A DNA stretch of 64,000 bases from Nonomuraea fuscirosea (GCF_003001935.1 NZ_PVNG01000017.1:220679-284678), one strand, 5' to 3'; counted from the first letter of the stretch, positions 6,615 to 16,151 are shown. A program made the numbers and translations. Notes: generated by a model not told the origin, from the sequence alone.

Positions 6615-9203
6615 TCAGCGCAGGCGGCGCAGCAGTGGTGAGGGTGGGGGCTGGCAGGGGAGGACTCTGATGCGGGCGTCCACGGTGAGGGCGCCGTCCG
6701 GGGAGACGATGACGGGGTTGAGGTCGAGTTCGGCCACCTGTGGCAGGTCGTCGAGCAACTGCCCGATGCGGACGAGCTGGTCCTGGAGGGCTTCGGCGGC
6801 CACGGCGGGTGAGCCGCGGTAGCCGTGCAGCAGGGGCGCGCAGCGTAGTTCGGCGAGCATCGCGGCCGGGTCGGTGATCGGGGGGACCCGGAAGGCGCGG
6901 TCGGCCAGCAGGTCGGCCAGGACGCCGCCCATGCCGACCATGACCACTGGCCCGAAGGCCGGGTAGTTGACGCCGCCGACGATGATCTCGACGCCGCCGG
7001 GCGCCAGGCGCTGGACGAGGGCGCCGGTCATCTCCTGGCCGATGCGGGCGGACATGTCGTGATAAGCCTGGCGTACCTCGTCGGTGGTCTGGAGGCCGAG
7101 CCGGACGCCGCCGACGTCGCTCTTGTGCACGGGACCGACGGCCTTGAGCACGGCCGGCAGCCCGACGCGGGACGCCGCCTCGGCGGCGGCCTCGGCGTCG
7201 TGCGCCTCGACGGACTCGGTCACGTTCACGCCGTAGCAGCGCAGCAGCGAGACGGTGGCTTCCGGGGGGAGCCAGCCGCCGTCCGGGTGCTCCTTGAGTG
7301 CGGCCTGTACGATCTGCCGCGCCGCCTCGGCGTCCGCCGCTACAGTGACGGCCGCGGGTTCGGCCGAGCGCCGCCACCCGGCGTACCGTACGGCGTGCGC
7401 GAGAGCCTGGACGGCCTGCTCGGGGAAGGCGTAACTGGGCACGCGCCCGTCGATCAGCCCGTCATGGCCGGCGACGCAGGCCAGCACGGGCTTGGCCGCT
7501 CCCTTCGCCGCCTCCGCGATGGCCCGGCGGGTCTCCTCCAGCCCGGAGCCGAACGGCGGCGTGTACACGACGAGCACCGCGTCCACCTCGGACGAGCCGG
7601 CCAGCGCCCGTACGGCGGCGCCGATCTCGGCGGCGGTGGCGTCCGCGGTGAGATCGACCGGGTTGCCCAGAGCGGCGGCGGCGCGGGCGTCGAGCAGGCC
7701 GGCCGGCAGCTCGGGAACGGTCAGGCCGTGGCTCTCGCAGGCGTCGGCGGCCATCGCCTGGGGCCCGCCCGAGTTGCCGACGACGGCGACCCGGGGGCCC
7801 TCGGGCAGCGGCTGGGCGGCCAGGAGTTTGGCGGCGTCGATGAGCTCGTGCACGCTGTCGAGCCGGATGACTCCGGCGGCGCGGGTGAGCGCGTCCACGG
7901 CCACGTCGGGGGTGGCCGCGGCGGCGGTGTGCGAGCGGACGGCCCGGCCGCCGGCGTCGCTGCGGCCGCTCTTGACCAGCAGGACCGGTTTGCGTGCTCC
8001 CACACGGCGGGCGATGCGGGCGAACTTGCGCGGATTGCCGAACGACTCCAGGTACAGGGCGATGACGTCGGTCCCTGGGTCGTCCTCCCAGTATTCGAGC
8101 AGGTCGTTGCCGCTGACGTCGGCCTTGTTGCCGACCGAGACGAACGAGGAGACCTCCAGCCGGTCCAGCAGCGCGGCGGCCACGGCCCCCGACTGCGACA
8201 TCAGCGCCACCCGGCCCTGGACGGGGTGGTGCGGCAGGAAGCTGGCGTTCAGCCGGGCCCCGGTGTTGACCACGCCCAGGCAGTTCGGGCCGATGAGCCG
8301 CATCCCGGCCGTACGGCAGATCTCGAGCAGCTCCGACTCCCCGTCGCGCTGCCCGGTCTCGGCGAACCCCGACGTCAGGACCACGAGCCCGGCCACGCCT
8401 GCGGCGGCGCAGTCGCGGGCCACGTCCAGCACGTGACGGGCGGGCACCGCCACGACGGCCAGGTCCACCCCGTCGGGGACCTTGGCGTGGCAGGGCAGGC
8501 CGGCCACCTCGGCGGCGTTGGGGTTGACCGGGTGGATCGGCCCGGGGAAACCTCCGTCGAGGAGGTTGCGCAGCACCTTGTGCCCGACGGCGCGTTCGTC
8601 GCGGGAGGCGCCGATGACCGCCACCGAGCGCGGGGTGAGCACGCGGGCGAGGGAGGCGCGGCCGGCCTCGTGGTCGCGGGCCTCGATACCCGCCCGCAGC
8701 CTGGCCGTGGGCTCGGCGGCGATGGTGACGTGCAGCGTTCCGCCCTCGTTGCGCTCGGTGACGTCCAGGCCGAGATCGCGCAGCACCCGCAGCATCGGCC
8801 GGTTCTCGGTCAGTACGTCGGCCACCAGCTCGCGCACACCGTGCCCGGCCGCGTCCAGGGCGACGTGCTCCAGCATCAGGGTGCCGAGCCCGTGGCCGTG
8901 GACGGCGTCGTCGATGAGGATGGCCAGGTCGGCGCCGCCGCCGTCGATCGGGATGTACTCGGCGACCGCGACCAGCCGCCCGCGCATGACGGCCACCAGG
9001 GCGTGGCCGCGGTAGTCGCCGCCGGCGACGCGGTCCATGTAGGCGTGCGCGGTGCTCCGGCCGCCGGTGAAGAAACGCAGGTACGCCGAGCGTTCCGACG
9101 AGCGGTCGACCAGCTCGTGCAGGGCGTCGCGATCGGCGGGACGCAGCGGGCGGACGTGCGCGATGCCGCCGTCGCGCAGCAGTACGTCGTATCCCTCAGG
9201 CAT
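6615..9203 (-). CDS. GNAT acetyltransferase fused to ADP-forming acyl-CoA synthetase
   Basis: 862 residues. An N-terminal GNAT domain (about 10-165) contains an acetyl-CoA loop (DDAVHGHGLGTLMLEHV). It is followed by a CoA-binding domain (about 188-280, SVAVIGASRD), a succinyl-CoA-ligase-like domain (about 330-460) with the phosphohistidine site SHTAA (His 425), and an ATP-grasp domain (about 640-862). This is the layout of actinobacterial protein acetyltransferases of the PatA/Pat type and of ADP-forming acetyl-CoA synthetases. With His 425 kept, it could make ATP from acyl-CoA, or use the synthetase part as a sensor and acetylate proteins. The start at 9203 has GGGAGA upstream, and box 9311-9324 lies about 108 bp upstream, so induction in hypoxia is likely. 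Confidence 0.9.
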   Translation of the reverse strand: MPEGYDVLLRDGGIAHVRPLRPADRDALHELVDRSSERSAYLRFFTGGRSTAHAYMDRVAGGDYRGHALVAVMRGRLVAVAEYIPIDGGGADLAILIDDAVHGHGLGTLMLEHVALDAAGHGVRELVADVLTENRPMLRVLRDLGLDVTERNEGGTLHVTIAAEPTARLRAGIEARDHEAGRASLARVLTPRSVAVIGASRDERAVGHKVLRNLLDGGFPGPIHPVNPNAAEVAGLPCHAKVPDGVDLAVVAVPARHVLDVARDCAAAGVAGLVVLTSGFAETGQRDGESELLEICRTAGMRLIGPNCLGVVNTGARLNASFLPHHPVQGRVALMSQSGAVAAALLDRLEVSSFVSVGNKADVSGNDLLEYWEDDPGTDVIALYLESFGNPRKFARIARRVGARKPVLLVKSGRSDAGGRAVRSHTAAAATPDVAVDALTRAAGVIRLDSVHELIDAAKLLAAQPLPEGPRVAVVGNSGGPQAMAADACESHGLTVPELPAGLLDARAAAALGNPVDLTADATAAEIGAAVRALAGSSEVDAVLVVYTPPFGSGLEETRRAIAEAAKGAAKPVLACVAGHDGLIDGRVPSYAFPEQAVQALAHAVRYAGWRRSAEPAAVTVAADAEAARQIVQAALKEHPDGGWLPPEATVSLLRCYGVNVTESVEAHDAEAAAEAASRVGLPAVLKAVGPVHKSDVGGVRLGLQTTDEVRQAYHDMSARIGQEMTGALVQRLAPGGVEIIVGGVNYPAFGPVVMVGMGGVLADLLADRAFRVPPITDPAAMLAELRCAPLLHGYRGSPAVAAEALQDQLVRIGQLLDDLPQVAELDLNPVIVSPDGALTVDARIRVLPCQPPPSPLLRRLR

Positions 9204-9310
9204 GGCGCATCTCCCGTTCGTGGTCGCCGGCGGGAGGCCTGACGTGCTCTCCCGTTCCCAGACTGTCCGGCAGGCCGATCGCCGGGCAGGGCCGGACGGA
9301 CCCCGTATCA

Positions 9311-9324
9311 GGGACCAAGGTCAC
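9311..9324. promoter_or_regulatory. Dos-like box
   Basis: GGGACCAAGGTCAC, between the GNAT/acyl-CoA synthetase start (9203) and the 3' end of the secreted-protein gene, 108 bp from the former. Confidence 0.7.
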
Positions 9325-9376
9325 CCGGCGCCGGAAGGGGCCCGGACGGCCGGCGTCCGGGCCCCCTGCCCGCCGG

Positions 9377-10246
9377 TTACGGTTCCAGGCTCCGGGGGAC
9401 GGAGTCGGACGGCCCGTAGGGCTGCTGGGTGTGCCCGCGGGCATCGTAGATCTTCACCCACTTGACGGACGGGAACTGCTTGAGCGTCGGCATGATCTCG
9501 TCGGCGATGGTGAAGGTCGATCCCGCGCCGGTGAGGCGGCCGGTCAGGTAGACCCGGGCGACTCCGCGCTTGACGGTCAGCTTGCTGAAGCCGGTCGCCT
9601 TGGAGGAGACGAAGCGCAGCCCCTGCGCCTTCTCAGCCTGGGTGGGTCCGGCGAACAGCCGTTGCAGCGCGCCGTAGGCGGTGGACGGCGCGATCACCGG
9701 CCGTCGCACCGCCGTCGTGTACGGCTGCCGGCCGGCGTCGTACCTGGCCGTGTCGAGGAAGTAGCCACGCACCGGGACGGTCCGGTAGGGAGTGGTGATG
9801 TCGACCACGACGCGGCTGGGCCGGGTCAGCTGGTAGACCCGGAACGGAGCCTGCCTGGCCAGCCCCACGCCGTAGGTGAGCGTGGAGTGGTACGGAGTCG
9901 TGCCGACGACCTGGATGACGCCGGGCAGCGGGTACGTGGTGCGAGCCTGCACGGTGCCGGCCCCGGCCCGCTCGAAGCGGATCCGCAGCAGGGCGTCACC
10001 CACGGCGCTGACGGTGCGCCCGGTGGCCTGGTCGACGATGGCGCCGGTGTAGCGGGCCTGCGCCCGGCGGGGGACGCCGCCCCGGAACTCGAACACGAGC
10101 CGGTCGAGGCCCGGCTGGTGAGCGGCGCGGATGCCGGTCAGCACCGGTATCCGGGCGAGCTGCGTGGCCTGGGCCGGCAGGGCCAGCGGGACGGTCACCG
10201 CCGCGGCCAGGGCCGCGCCGGCGATGAGGGGACGGATCGGGAGCAT
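9377..10246 (-). CDS. secreted protein with AMIN-like and GerMN-like domains
   Basis: 289 residues with a clear signal peptide (about 1-27, hydrophobic core AGAALAAAVTVPLALPAQA). A beta-rich domain (about 35-150; GLDRLVFEF ... RPSRVVVDI) matches the AMIN-like/DUF4352-type domains that bind cell envelope. The C-terminal part (about 170-285; VKRGVARVYLTG ... ADEIMPTLKQFPSVKWVKIYDA) is GerMN-like. It probably acts at the cell wall. Box 10314-10327 lies 68 bp upstream of the start, so it belongs to the regulon. No enzymatic residues can be named. Confidence 0.75.
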   Translation of the reverse strand: MLPIRPLIAGAALAAAVTVPLALPAQATQLARIPVLTGIRAAHQPGLDRLVFEFRGGVPRRAQARYTGAIVDQATGRTVSAVGDALLRIRFERAGAGTVQARTTYPLPGVIQVVGTTPYHSTLTYGVGLARQAPFRVYQLTRPSRVVVDITTPYRTVPVRGYFLDTARYDAGRQPYTTAVRRPVIAPSTAYGALQRLFAGPTQAEKAQGLRFVSSKATGFSKLTVKRGVARVYLTGRLTGAGSTFTIADEIMPTLKQFPSVKWVKIYDARGHTQQPYGPSDSVPRSLEP

Positions 10247-10313
10247 GATGGATCATCTTCTTTCCCGTGAGTGCTCCTGATTCCAGTCTCGCTGGCGCGG
10301 GGGAGAGGCAGTA

Positions 10314-10327
10314 GGGACGAACGTCCT
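10314..10327. promoter_or_regulatory. Dos-like box
   Basis: GGGACGAACGTCCT, 68 bp upstream of the secreted-protein gene start at 10246. Confidence 0.75.
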
Positions 10328-10382
10328 GTCACCCGCGCCGTACGGCCCGCCCCCTCGCGCCGCGTGCGGCCAGCCGCCCGGC

Positions 10383-11423
10383 TCATCGTCTGGTCAGGAC
10401 CACCTTGAGCGCTCCGCTCGTCTTCGGGTCGGAGAACGTCCGGTAGGCCTCGTCCATGTGGTCCAGGTCGAAGCGGTGGGTGATGAAAGCGGCCGGGTCG
10501 AGCCGTCCGGCGGCGATCATGTCCAGGAGGGCCGGTGTGGAGTGGGTGTCGACCAGGCCCGTGGTGATGGTCACGTTGCGGATCCACAGGTCCTCGAGAT
10601 GCAGTGTCGCGGGTGCCCCGTGCACGCCGACGTTCGCCACGTGCCCTCCCGGGCGTACCAGGCGGGTGCACAGCTCGAAGGTCTCCGGGACGCCGACCGC
10701 TTCGATGGCGACGTCGGCCCCCAGATCGCGGGTGAGCTCGGCGATCGCGGCGGCGGGATCGTCCCCGGCGCCGACGAGCACGTCCGCGCCCAGCCGCTTG
10801 GCGGCCTCCAGCCGGGCCGGCGCGGGATCGACGGCGACGATGTGACTCGGCGTGAACAACCGCGCCGTGGTGATCGCGGCCAGCCCGATCGGGCCCGCGC
10901 CCACGACCACGACGGTGTCGCCGGGCCGGACGCGGCCGTTCAGCACGCCGACCTCGTAGGCGGTGGGCAGGATGTCGGCCAGCATGAGGGCCGTCTCGTC
11001 CGGCACGGCGCCGGGCAGCGGGTGCACGGAGGTGTCGGCGAACGGCACCCGTACGGACTCGGCCTGGGTGCCGTCGATGCGGTGGCCGAGGATCCAGCCG
11101 CCGCCGCCCAGGCACTGGCCGTACATGCCGGTGCGGCAGTAGCGGCACCGCCCGCAGGCGGTGATGCAGGACACGAGCACGCGGTCGCCCTCCTTGACCG
11201 TGCCGACCGCGCTTCCCGCGGCCGTCACCGTCCCGACCGCCTCGTGCCCGAGGATCCTGCCCTCTTCGACGGCCGGCACGTCCCCTTTGAGGATGTGCAG
11301 GTCGGTGCCGCAGATCGTGACGGCGTCCACGCGGACGATCACGTCCGTCGAGTCCGTGATCCGCGGTTCTGGAATGTCCTGCCAGGAGCGGTTACCAGGT
11401 CCGTGATAGACGAGTGCCTTCAT
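10383..11423 (-). CDS. zinc-dependent alcohol dehydrogenase
   Basis: 346 residues, a medium-chain dehydrogenase. Catalytic zinc ligands are Cys 38 (TICGTDLH) and His 60 (GHEAVG). The structural zinc site uses Cys 90, 93, 96 and 104, and the NAD-binding motif is VVVGAGPIGL. It is close to bacterial class III-like/threonine-dehydrogenase-like ADHs that reoxidise NADH by reducing aldehydes. The ATG at 11423 follows AAGGAGGAG; the longer open frame upstream is not coding. It diverges from the nitroreductase gene, with box 11482-11495 between them. Its likely role is redox balance during oxygen shortage. Confidence 0.9.
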   Translation of the reverse strand: MKALVYHGPGNRSWQDIPEPRITDSTDVIVRVDAVTICGTDLHILKGDVPAVEEGRILGHEAVGTVTAAGSAVGTVKEGDRVLVSCITACGRCRYCRTGMYGQCLGGGGWILGHRIDGTQAESVRVPFADTSVHPLPGAVPDETALMLADILPTAYEVGVLNGRVRPGDTVVVVGAGPIGLAAITTARLFTPSHIVAVDPAPARLEAAKRLGADVLVGAGDDPAAAIAELTRDLGADVAIEAVGVPETFELCTRLVRPGGHVANVGVHGAPATLHLEDLWIRNVTITTGLVDTHSTPALLDMIAAGRLDPAAFITHRFDLDHMDEAYRTFSDPKTSGALKVVLTRR

Positions 11424-11481
11424 GGTGTCTCCTCCTTGTCCGTCCAGCTCACAGGCTCCCTCGTGGGACGGTGACCGGGCA

Positions 11482-11495
11482 GGGGCTAAGGTCCT
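11482..11495. promoter_or_regulatory. Dos-like box between ADH and nitroreductase genes
   Basis: GGGGCTAAGGTCCT, 59 bp from the ADH start (11423) and 124 bp from the nitroreductase start (11619); it may serve both. Confidence 0.6.
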
Positions 11496-11618
11496 CTTCC
11501 CCGACGACCGACGTCCTTTCGTCACAGCCGGACAGGGCTTGGCAAGCGGAGGAGCGGGGTGCTTCACCGGAAGCCCGCGATGTGATGCGCTGGAGGCATC
11601 GCCTTCTGGAGGTGGCCC

Positions 11619-12596
11619 ATGAGTACCCGCTCGCCCAAGCAGGCACTGGACGCGGCGGTGGAGGCCGCCCGCTGGGCTCCGTCCGTGCACAACACCCAGC
11701 CCTGGACCTTCGCCGTCTCCGGGGAGGAGATCGGCCTGAGAGCCGACACCGCCAGGAAACTGCCGATCGGCGACGCCGCCGGCCGGGAACTGCTGATCAG
11801 TTGCGGCACCGCCCTGTTCACCATGCGCACCGCGATGCGTTGTGAAGGCTACGAGCCCGTGGTGCGGATCCTGCCCGATCCCGACCGTCCGGGGCTGCTG
11901 GCGACGATCAGGCCGGGCGCGGAGACCGAGGCCGACGAGCCGACCTGGGTGCTCGGCGGCGAGATCGAGCGGCGTCACACCCACCGGGCCGGGTTCGCCG
12001 ACGTGCCGCTGCCCGACCAGTTCGTCGAGTCACTGGCCAAGGCAGCCATGGCCGAAGGCGCCACGTTGACGCCGGTCCGCTCGTCCGCGGCGGTGAACGT
12101 CCTGGCCGCGCTGACCCAGGCCGCGCAGGGCGTGCAGGCGCAGGACGAGCGGTTCAGCCTGGAGCTCATCCGATGGGCCCGGCCGCCGGGCAGCACCCGT
12201 GCCGACGGGGTGCCCGCGCGGAGCTATCCCCACGAGCACGTGCCGACGGAGCCGGACTTCCCCCAGCGTCACTACTCCTGGCGGCACGACTGGGGCGCCG
12301 AGGGTGAGGCCGGCGAGACGGCGACCGGCGTCGTCGCCGTCCTCACCACGCCGGGTGACAGCCGCGAGGAGTGGATCGCCACGGGACAGGCGCTGCAGCG
12401 GGTCCTACTGCACGCGTCCGCGCACGGGGTCAGCGCCGCCTTCCACACGCAGGCACTGGAGACGGACCTCCTGCGCGAGTTCCTGCGCCAGGAGCTCTTC
12501 TCCGGTCGGTATCCCCAGATGCTCATGCGACTCGGCGTCGCCTTCGACGACGGCCGGGGCCTGCCCCGGCGTCCGCTGACCGACCTCCTGGAGTGA
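11619..12596 (+). CDS. Acg-like nitroreductase family protein
   Basis: 325 residues of the nitroreductase-like family typified by mycobacterial Acg (Rv2032), a DosR-regulated gene. The start ALDAAVEAARWAPSVHNTQPWTF is characteristic. A duplicated nitroreductase fold is seen with the C-terminal repeat around GQALQRVLLHASAHGVSAAF. Acg proteins bind FMN but some lack reductase activity and may store flavin, so the enzymatic role is uncertain. The start has GGAGG seven bases upstream. It shares an upstream region and a Dos-like box with the divergent ADH. Confidence 0.88.
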   Translation: MSTRSPKQALDAAVEAARWAPSVHNTQPWTFAVSGEEIGLRADTARKLPIGDAAGRELLISCGTALFTMRTAMRCEGYEPVVRILPDPDRPGLLATIRPGAETEADEPTWVLGGEIERRHTHRAGFADVPLPDQFVESLAKAAMAEGATLTPVRSSAAVNVLAALTQAAQGVQAQDERFSLELIRWARPPGSTRADGVPARSYPHEHVPTEPDFPQRHYSWRHDWGAEGEAGETATGVVAVLTTPGDSREEWIATGQALQRVLLHASAHGVSAAFHTQALETDLLREFLRQELFSGRYPQMLMRLGVAFDDGRGLPRRPLTDLLE

Positions 12597-12666
12597 GCGG
12601 GAACAACGGGGCGATCGATCGTTCTCCTGCTGGTCGGCCGGCGTCACATGGAGAGGAGGGGGTGGT

Positions 12667-13460
12667 GTGGTGGGCGCTGACAGGCTGCGGCGCAAGCCGT
12701 ACGAGAAGCGGCTGTTCCGCTTGCAGGCGGAGCTGGTGAAGGTGCAGGAGTGGGTGCGGGCGGAGGGCCGCCGCGTGGTGGTCGTCTTCGAGGGACGGGA
12801 CGCGGCGGGCAAGGGCAGCACGATCAAACGGGTGGCCGAATACCTCAATCCGCGCATGGCCAGGATCGTCGCCCTGCCCGCGCCGACCGAGCGGGAGCGG
12901 ACGCAGTGGTACTTCCAGCGGTACGTCGAGCACCTGCCGGCCGCGGGGGAGATCGTGCTGTTCGACCGGAGCTGGTACAACCGGGCCGGGGTCGAGCGGG
13001 TGATGGGGTTCTGCACGCAGGAGGAGCACACCCGGTTCCTGCACCAGTGCCCGATCTTCGAGCGGCTGCTCGTGGAGGACGGGATCCTGCTGCGCAAGTA
13101 CTGGTTCTCGGTCAGCGACGCCGAGCAGGAACGCCGCTTCCGGGCCCGGCTGGACGATCCGATGCGGCGCTGGAAGTTGCCGCGATGGACCTGGAGTCGA
13201 TCACCCGCTGGGAGGAGTACTCCCGCGCCAAGGACGAGATGATGATCCACACCCACATCCCTGAGGCGCCCTGGTACGAGGTGGAGAGCGAGGACAAGCG
13301 GCGGGCCAGGATCAACATGATCTCCCACCTGCTGTCCACGATCCCGTACCGGGAGGTGCGGCGCCCGCCGCTGGAGATCCCGGCGCGGCCCGAGTCCCGC
13401 GGCTACCGGCGGCCGCCGCGGGTGGAGACGCCGGTGCCCGACGTGACGGGCGGCCTCTGA
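12667..13460 (+). pseudogene. polyphosphate kinase 2, frameshifted
   Basis: PPK2 family protein. The Walker A motif GRDAAGKGST is near residue 40; Walker B/lid elements are FDRSWYNRAG and RRFRARLDDPMRRWKL. The last 92 codons (MDLESITRWEEYSRAKDEM...) are in another frame: one base is missing near 13181-13184 between WKLP and MDLE. Restored, the protein is about 264 residues, the usual PPK2 length. Intact PPK2 makes ATP or GTP from polyphosphate, a plausible reserve in dormancy. The GTG start follows GGAGAGGAGG. As assembled, the product loses the conserved C-terminal third; a sequencing error cannot be excluded. Confidence 0.8.
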
Positions 13461-14061
13461 TCAGGCATCTCCAGCCGCTCCGATCCGGCGTCTGGCCTGC
13501 ACCGCCGCGGCGCGCTCGCTTTCGTCGAGTACCAGGTCGAGGTCGGTGAGGGCCCGTCGTAGCGCGGGCGTCCAGCGTTCCCTGAGCGCACTGATCCGCG
13601 TGGTGGTGGCGGTGGTCTCAGCGGTGACGACGCGAAGTGCCTCCCGTGCCGCGGCGTGCTTGGCCGCCGCCTCGATCGCGGGGCGGCAGGCGAGCCTCGC
13701 GGGTGTGACCGCGGCGCTGAGCGGTAGCGTGCCAAGTGGGTCAGGGAAGAGGCAGCGCACGTGCTGGGGGAAGGCGGCGCCCATCACCTCGGCCCATTCC
13801 ACGGTGATCTCCGCCGGCGGTGCGGGCCGGAGTGCGTGCTCGCCGGCCAGGGTGGCCGCTCTGAGGGTCCAGGTCTCGGCCCGGGCGAGGGCGGCGCTCC
13901 ATTCGCGTCCGGTCCGCTCGTTGAGCAGCGTCAGGCACCGCTGTTCCTGCCGCAGGATCCGGAGTTTGCGCTCGAGCAGGTCGATGCCGCGTTCGGCGGT
14001 CGCCAGGCGGTGGCGCAGCCACAGCCGGCCGGCCCGGCCGGGGGGGCACGTGCACCTTCAT
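13461..14061 (-). pseudogene. V-type ATPase subunit D, frameshifted
   Basis: The restored protein begins MKVHVPPGRAGRLWLRHRLAT, continues with AERGIDLLERKLRIL and ends LDESERAAAVQARRRIG. This is the two-helix coiled coil of the V/A-ATPase central stalk subunit D (AtpD/NtpD). The frame is broken by an extra base in the G7 run at 14040-14046, right after VPP. Its start overlaps the stop of the B-subunit remnant (ATGA), showing a former operon. With the B gene also broken, the product is unlikely to work. Confidence 0.65.
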
Positions 14062-15124
14062 CCGGCCTCCTCGTGGTGGGCGTCCAGGGCGTCGGCGTCC
14101 AGCATGGACAGCTCTCGCCTCGGCAGTATGGACAGGACCCGCCAGGCCCGCTCGAACGTCTGCCCCAGCGTTCTCGCCTCGTCACCGGGCTGGGAGAGCA
14201 GGTCGCGCATGAAGGCGCGGGTGAGGTCGAGGTAGCGGCGGTCGGTGGCGCTGAGTGCGCCGGCCCCCACCAGTTCGGCGAGTGCGCCGGCCTGCCGGGC
14301 GCGGGCGAGGGCGGCGAGTGTCTGCGCGGCGAGGTCCATGTGCTCGGGCCTGGTACGGCCCACACCCACCCCGCCGCGCATGAGCCGGGACAGCGAGGCC
14401 AGCGGGTCGATCGGCGGGTGGACGGGGATGTCGGCGGACAGGACGATCTGGCCTTCGGTGATGTAGCCGGTGAGGTCGGGGACCGGGTGGGTGATGTCCC
14501 CGGCCGGCATGGTCAGCACGGGAAGCAGGGTGAGCGATCCGGGCCGTCCGCGGACCCGGCCGCAGCGCTCGTAGAGGGAGGCGCGAACACGATGCTGAAG
14601 GGCTCGCCGCCGGCGTGGGACTGGGCGGCGATCTGGGCGGCCAGCTCAAGGTGCGGCAGTCCCGCCGCCGAGAACAGTGCGATCTTCTGGCCGCGGACGA
14701 GGGTGGTCAGCAGGTCGATGACCGACACCCCGGTCAGCACGGGTTCGGCGGGCGGTACCCGCCAGGCGGGGTTGAGCGGGAAGCCGCTCGCGGGAGCCGT
14801 GGAGGTGCCGAAGACGGGCGGGCCGCCGTCCAGCGGAGCGCCGCGGCCGTCGCAGACCCGGCCGAGCCAGCCGGGACCGACCGGCACGCGCAGGGGCGAG
14901 CCGGCGAAGGTGACGCGCGTACCGTTCCTGGACATGCCGGAGGTGCCTTCCAGCACCTGGACCAGCGCGAGATCGCGATCCACCTCCAGCACCAGGCCGT
15001 GCCGGGTCTCGCCGGAGGACAGCCGGATCGTCGCGGACTCGTCCCAGCCCACTCCGGTGACGCCGCTGACCACGGCCAGCGGGCCACGCAGCTCGCTGAG
15101 CGCGGTGTATTCGAGCTCGATCAT
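14058..15124 (-). pseudogene. V-type ATPase subunit B, internal deletion
   Basis: The N-terminal part (MIELEYTALSELRGPL ... GVSVIDLLTTLVRGQKIALFSAAGLPHLELAAQIAAQ) and the C-terminal part (LTMPAGDITHPVPDLTGYITEGQI ... ASLSRLM) match V/A-ATPase subunit B. Around 14578-14583 the sequence jumps from FSIVFA directly to LYERCGRVRGRPGS in another frame. That skips about 107 codons of the nucleotide-domain core found in intact homologues of about 460 residues. The gene overlaps its neighbours on both sides by ATGA. No subunit A, C, F, I or K gene is nearby. It is a decayed V-ATPase operon. Confidence 0.75.
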
Positions 15125-15640
15125 GGCCGCTCCTTGGCGCGCAGGACATCGGAGAAGTCGCGGACCTCGATCTCTCCGGCCGGCGTGCCGCGCTCGGTCA
15201 GCCGGAGACAGTCGTCGACGGCGTCGAGGATCAGCCTGGCCAGGCGGGCGGTGCGCTCGGGGCGCAGTAGGCGTCGGACGGGCTGAGCGCACTCTGCTGG
15301 AGCAGGCCCTCCCGCAGCAGCCGTCCGGCCAGCAGTACGACGCGTTCGCGGGCGGGGAAGGTGGCGGTGCCGACCAGCTCGGCCAGCGCGGAGAGCCGGT
15401 CGGCCTCCGCGAGCAGGACTCGCACCGCTCGCGGGTGCGCCGTTCCGTCTCGCGAGCATACTCGGCCGCCTGTTCGCGCAGGTCCACGCAGGTCTTCACC
15501 GTCTCCGCCAGTGCGGCGAAGACGGGTTCGAGCTCGGTTTCGCGACAGGCGCGCAGGTCGGCCGGCACCCCCGCCGGTGCGGCGGCGCCCGGCACTCCCG
15601 CCGGACGGAACCGGCCGGCGAACTCGCGTAGCCGCGCCAT
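15121..15640 (-). pseudogene. coiled-coil ORF of V-ATPase cluster, two frameshifts
   Basis: Starts at ATG 15640 (AAGGGAG upstream): MARLREFAGRF, then a helical stretch ending YARETERRTRERCE. The frame shifts near 15425 to VLLAEADRLSALAELVG...LLREGLLQQS and again near 15270 to ARLARLILDAVDDCLRL...DVLRAKERP. Restored length is about 172 residues, largely helical. It sits in the place of a peripheral-stalk or A-subunit gene before subunit B, but the family is not recognised; an E/G-type stalk protein is a guess. Its stop overlaps the B start. Confidence 0.5.
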
Positions 15641-15772
15641 GACGGAACTCCCTTCACCGGCTCCGGTCGTATGGCGGCATGCGATCGGGCGCCACAAGGA
15701 CAGGCCGGCCGGCGAACTCGATCACACCCGTCAGCCCCTGATCTCAACCGCGTCCCGACCACGGGATGACGC

Positions 15773-16090
15773 TCAGGCCGCGGGCGCCTTGCTCGTGTCG
15801 TTCCGCACGACATCGACATCGACCGAATCGTCGACGTCCTCCACGCCCTGGATCTGCCGTTCGATACGAAGGGTCCACTCCGCGGCGACAGCGGCCAGCC
15901 CGGCGATCACGGTGAGGAACGGGGCGGCGACGAACACCACGGCCCCCGCCGTCAGGGGGACCTCCATCACGGTGTGCCCGTGCGAGTCCTTGACGATGAT
16001 CCGGTGCACGTTGCCTTCGTGCAGGGCCGTCTTGAGCTTGCGGGCGAGGTCGGTGCCGCGGACCTTGACGTCTTCCTTGGTGACGGTCAT
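15773..16090 (-). CDS. DUF4342 domain protein
   Basis: 105 residues. The N-terminal part KEDVKVRGTDLARKLKTALHEGNVHRIIVKDSHGHTVMEVPL and a central hydrophobic segment (about 48-72, TAGAVVFVAAPFLTVIAGLAAVAA) match the DUF4342 family. Its members occur in stress and dormancy loci of actinobacteria; function unknown. The hydrophobic segment suggests membrane association. Two Dos-like boxes at 16152 and 16173, 62 and 83 bp upstream, make it a likely regulon member. Confidence 0.8.
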   Translation of the reverse strand: MTVTKEDVKVRGTDLARKLKTALHEGNVHRIIVKDSHGHTVMEVPLTAGAVVFVAAPFLTVIAGLAAVAAEWTLRIERQIQGVEDVDDSVDVDVVRNDTSKAPAA

Positions 16091-16151
16091 AGTGACGCCC
16101 CTCTCTTGTCGTCCTGAATCCAGCCTCACGGGAGGGGCGGTCACCGGAGGA

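Noticed and set aside
7059..9242. 727-codon plus-strand open frame opposite the GNAT/acyl-CoA synthetase
   Set aside because: Antisense shadow without domain or start signal.
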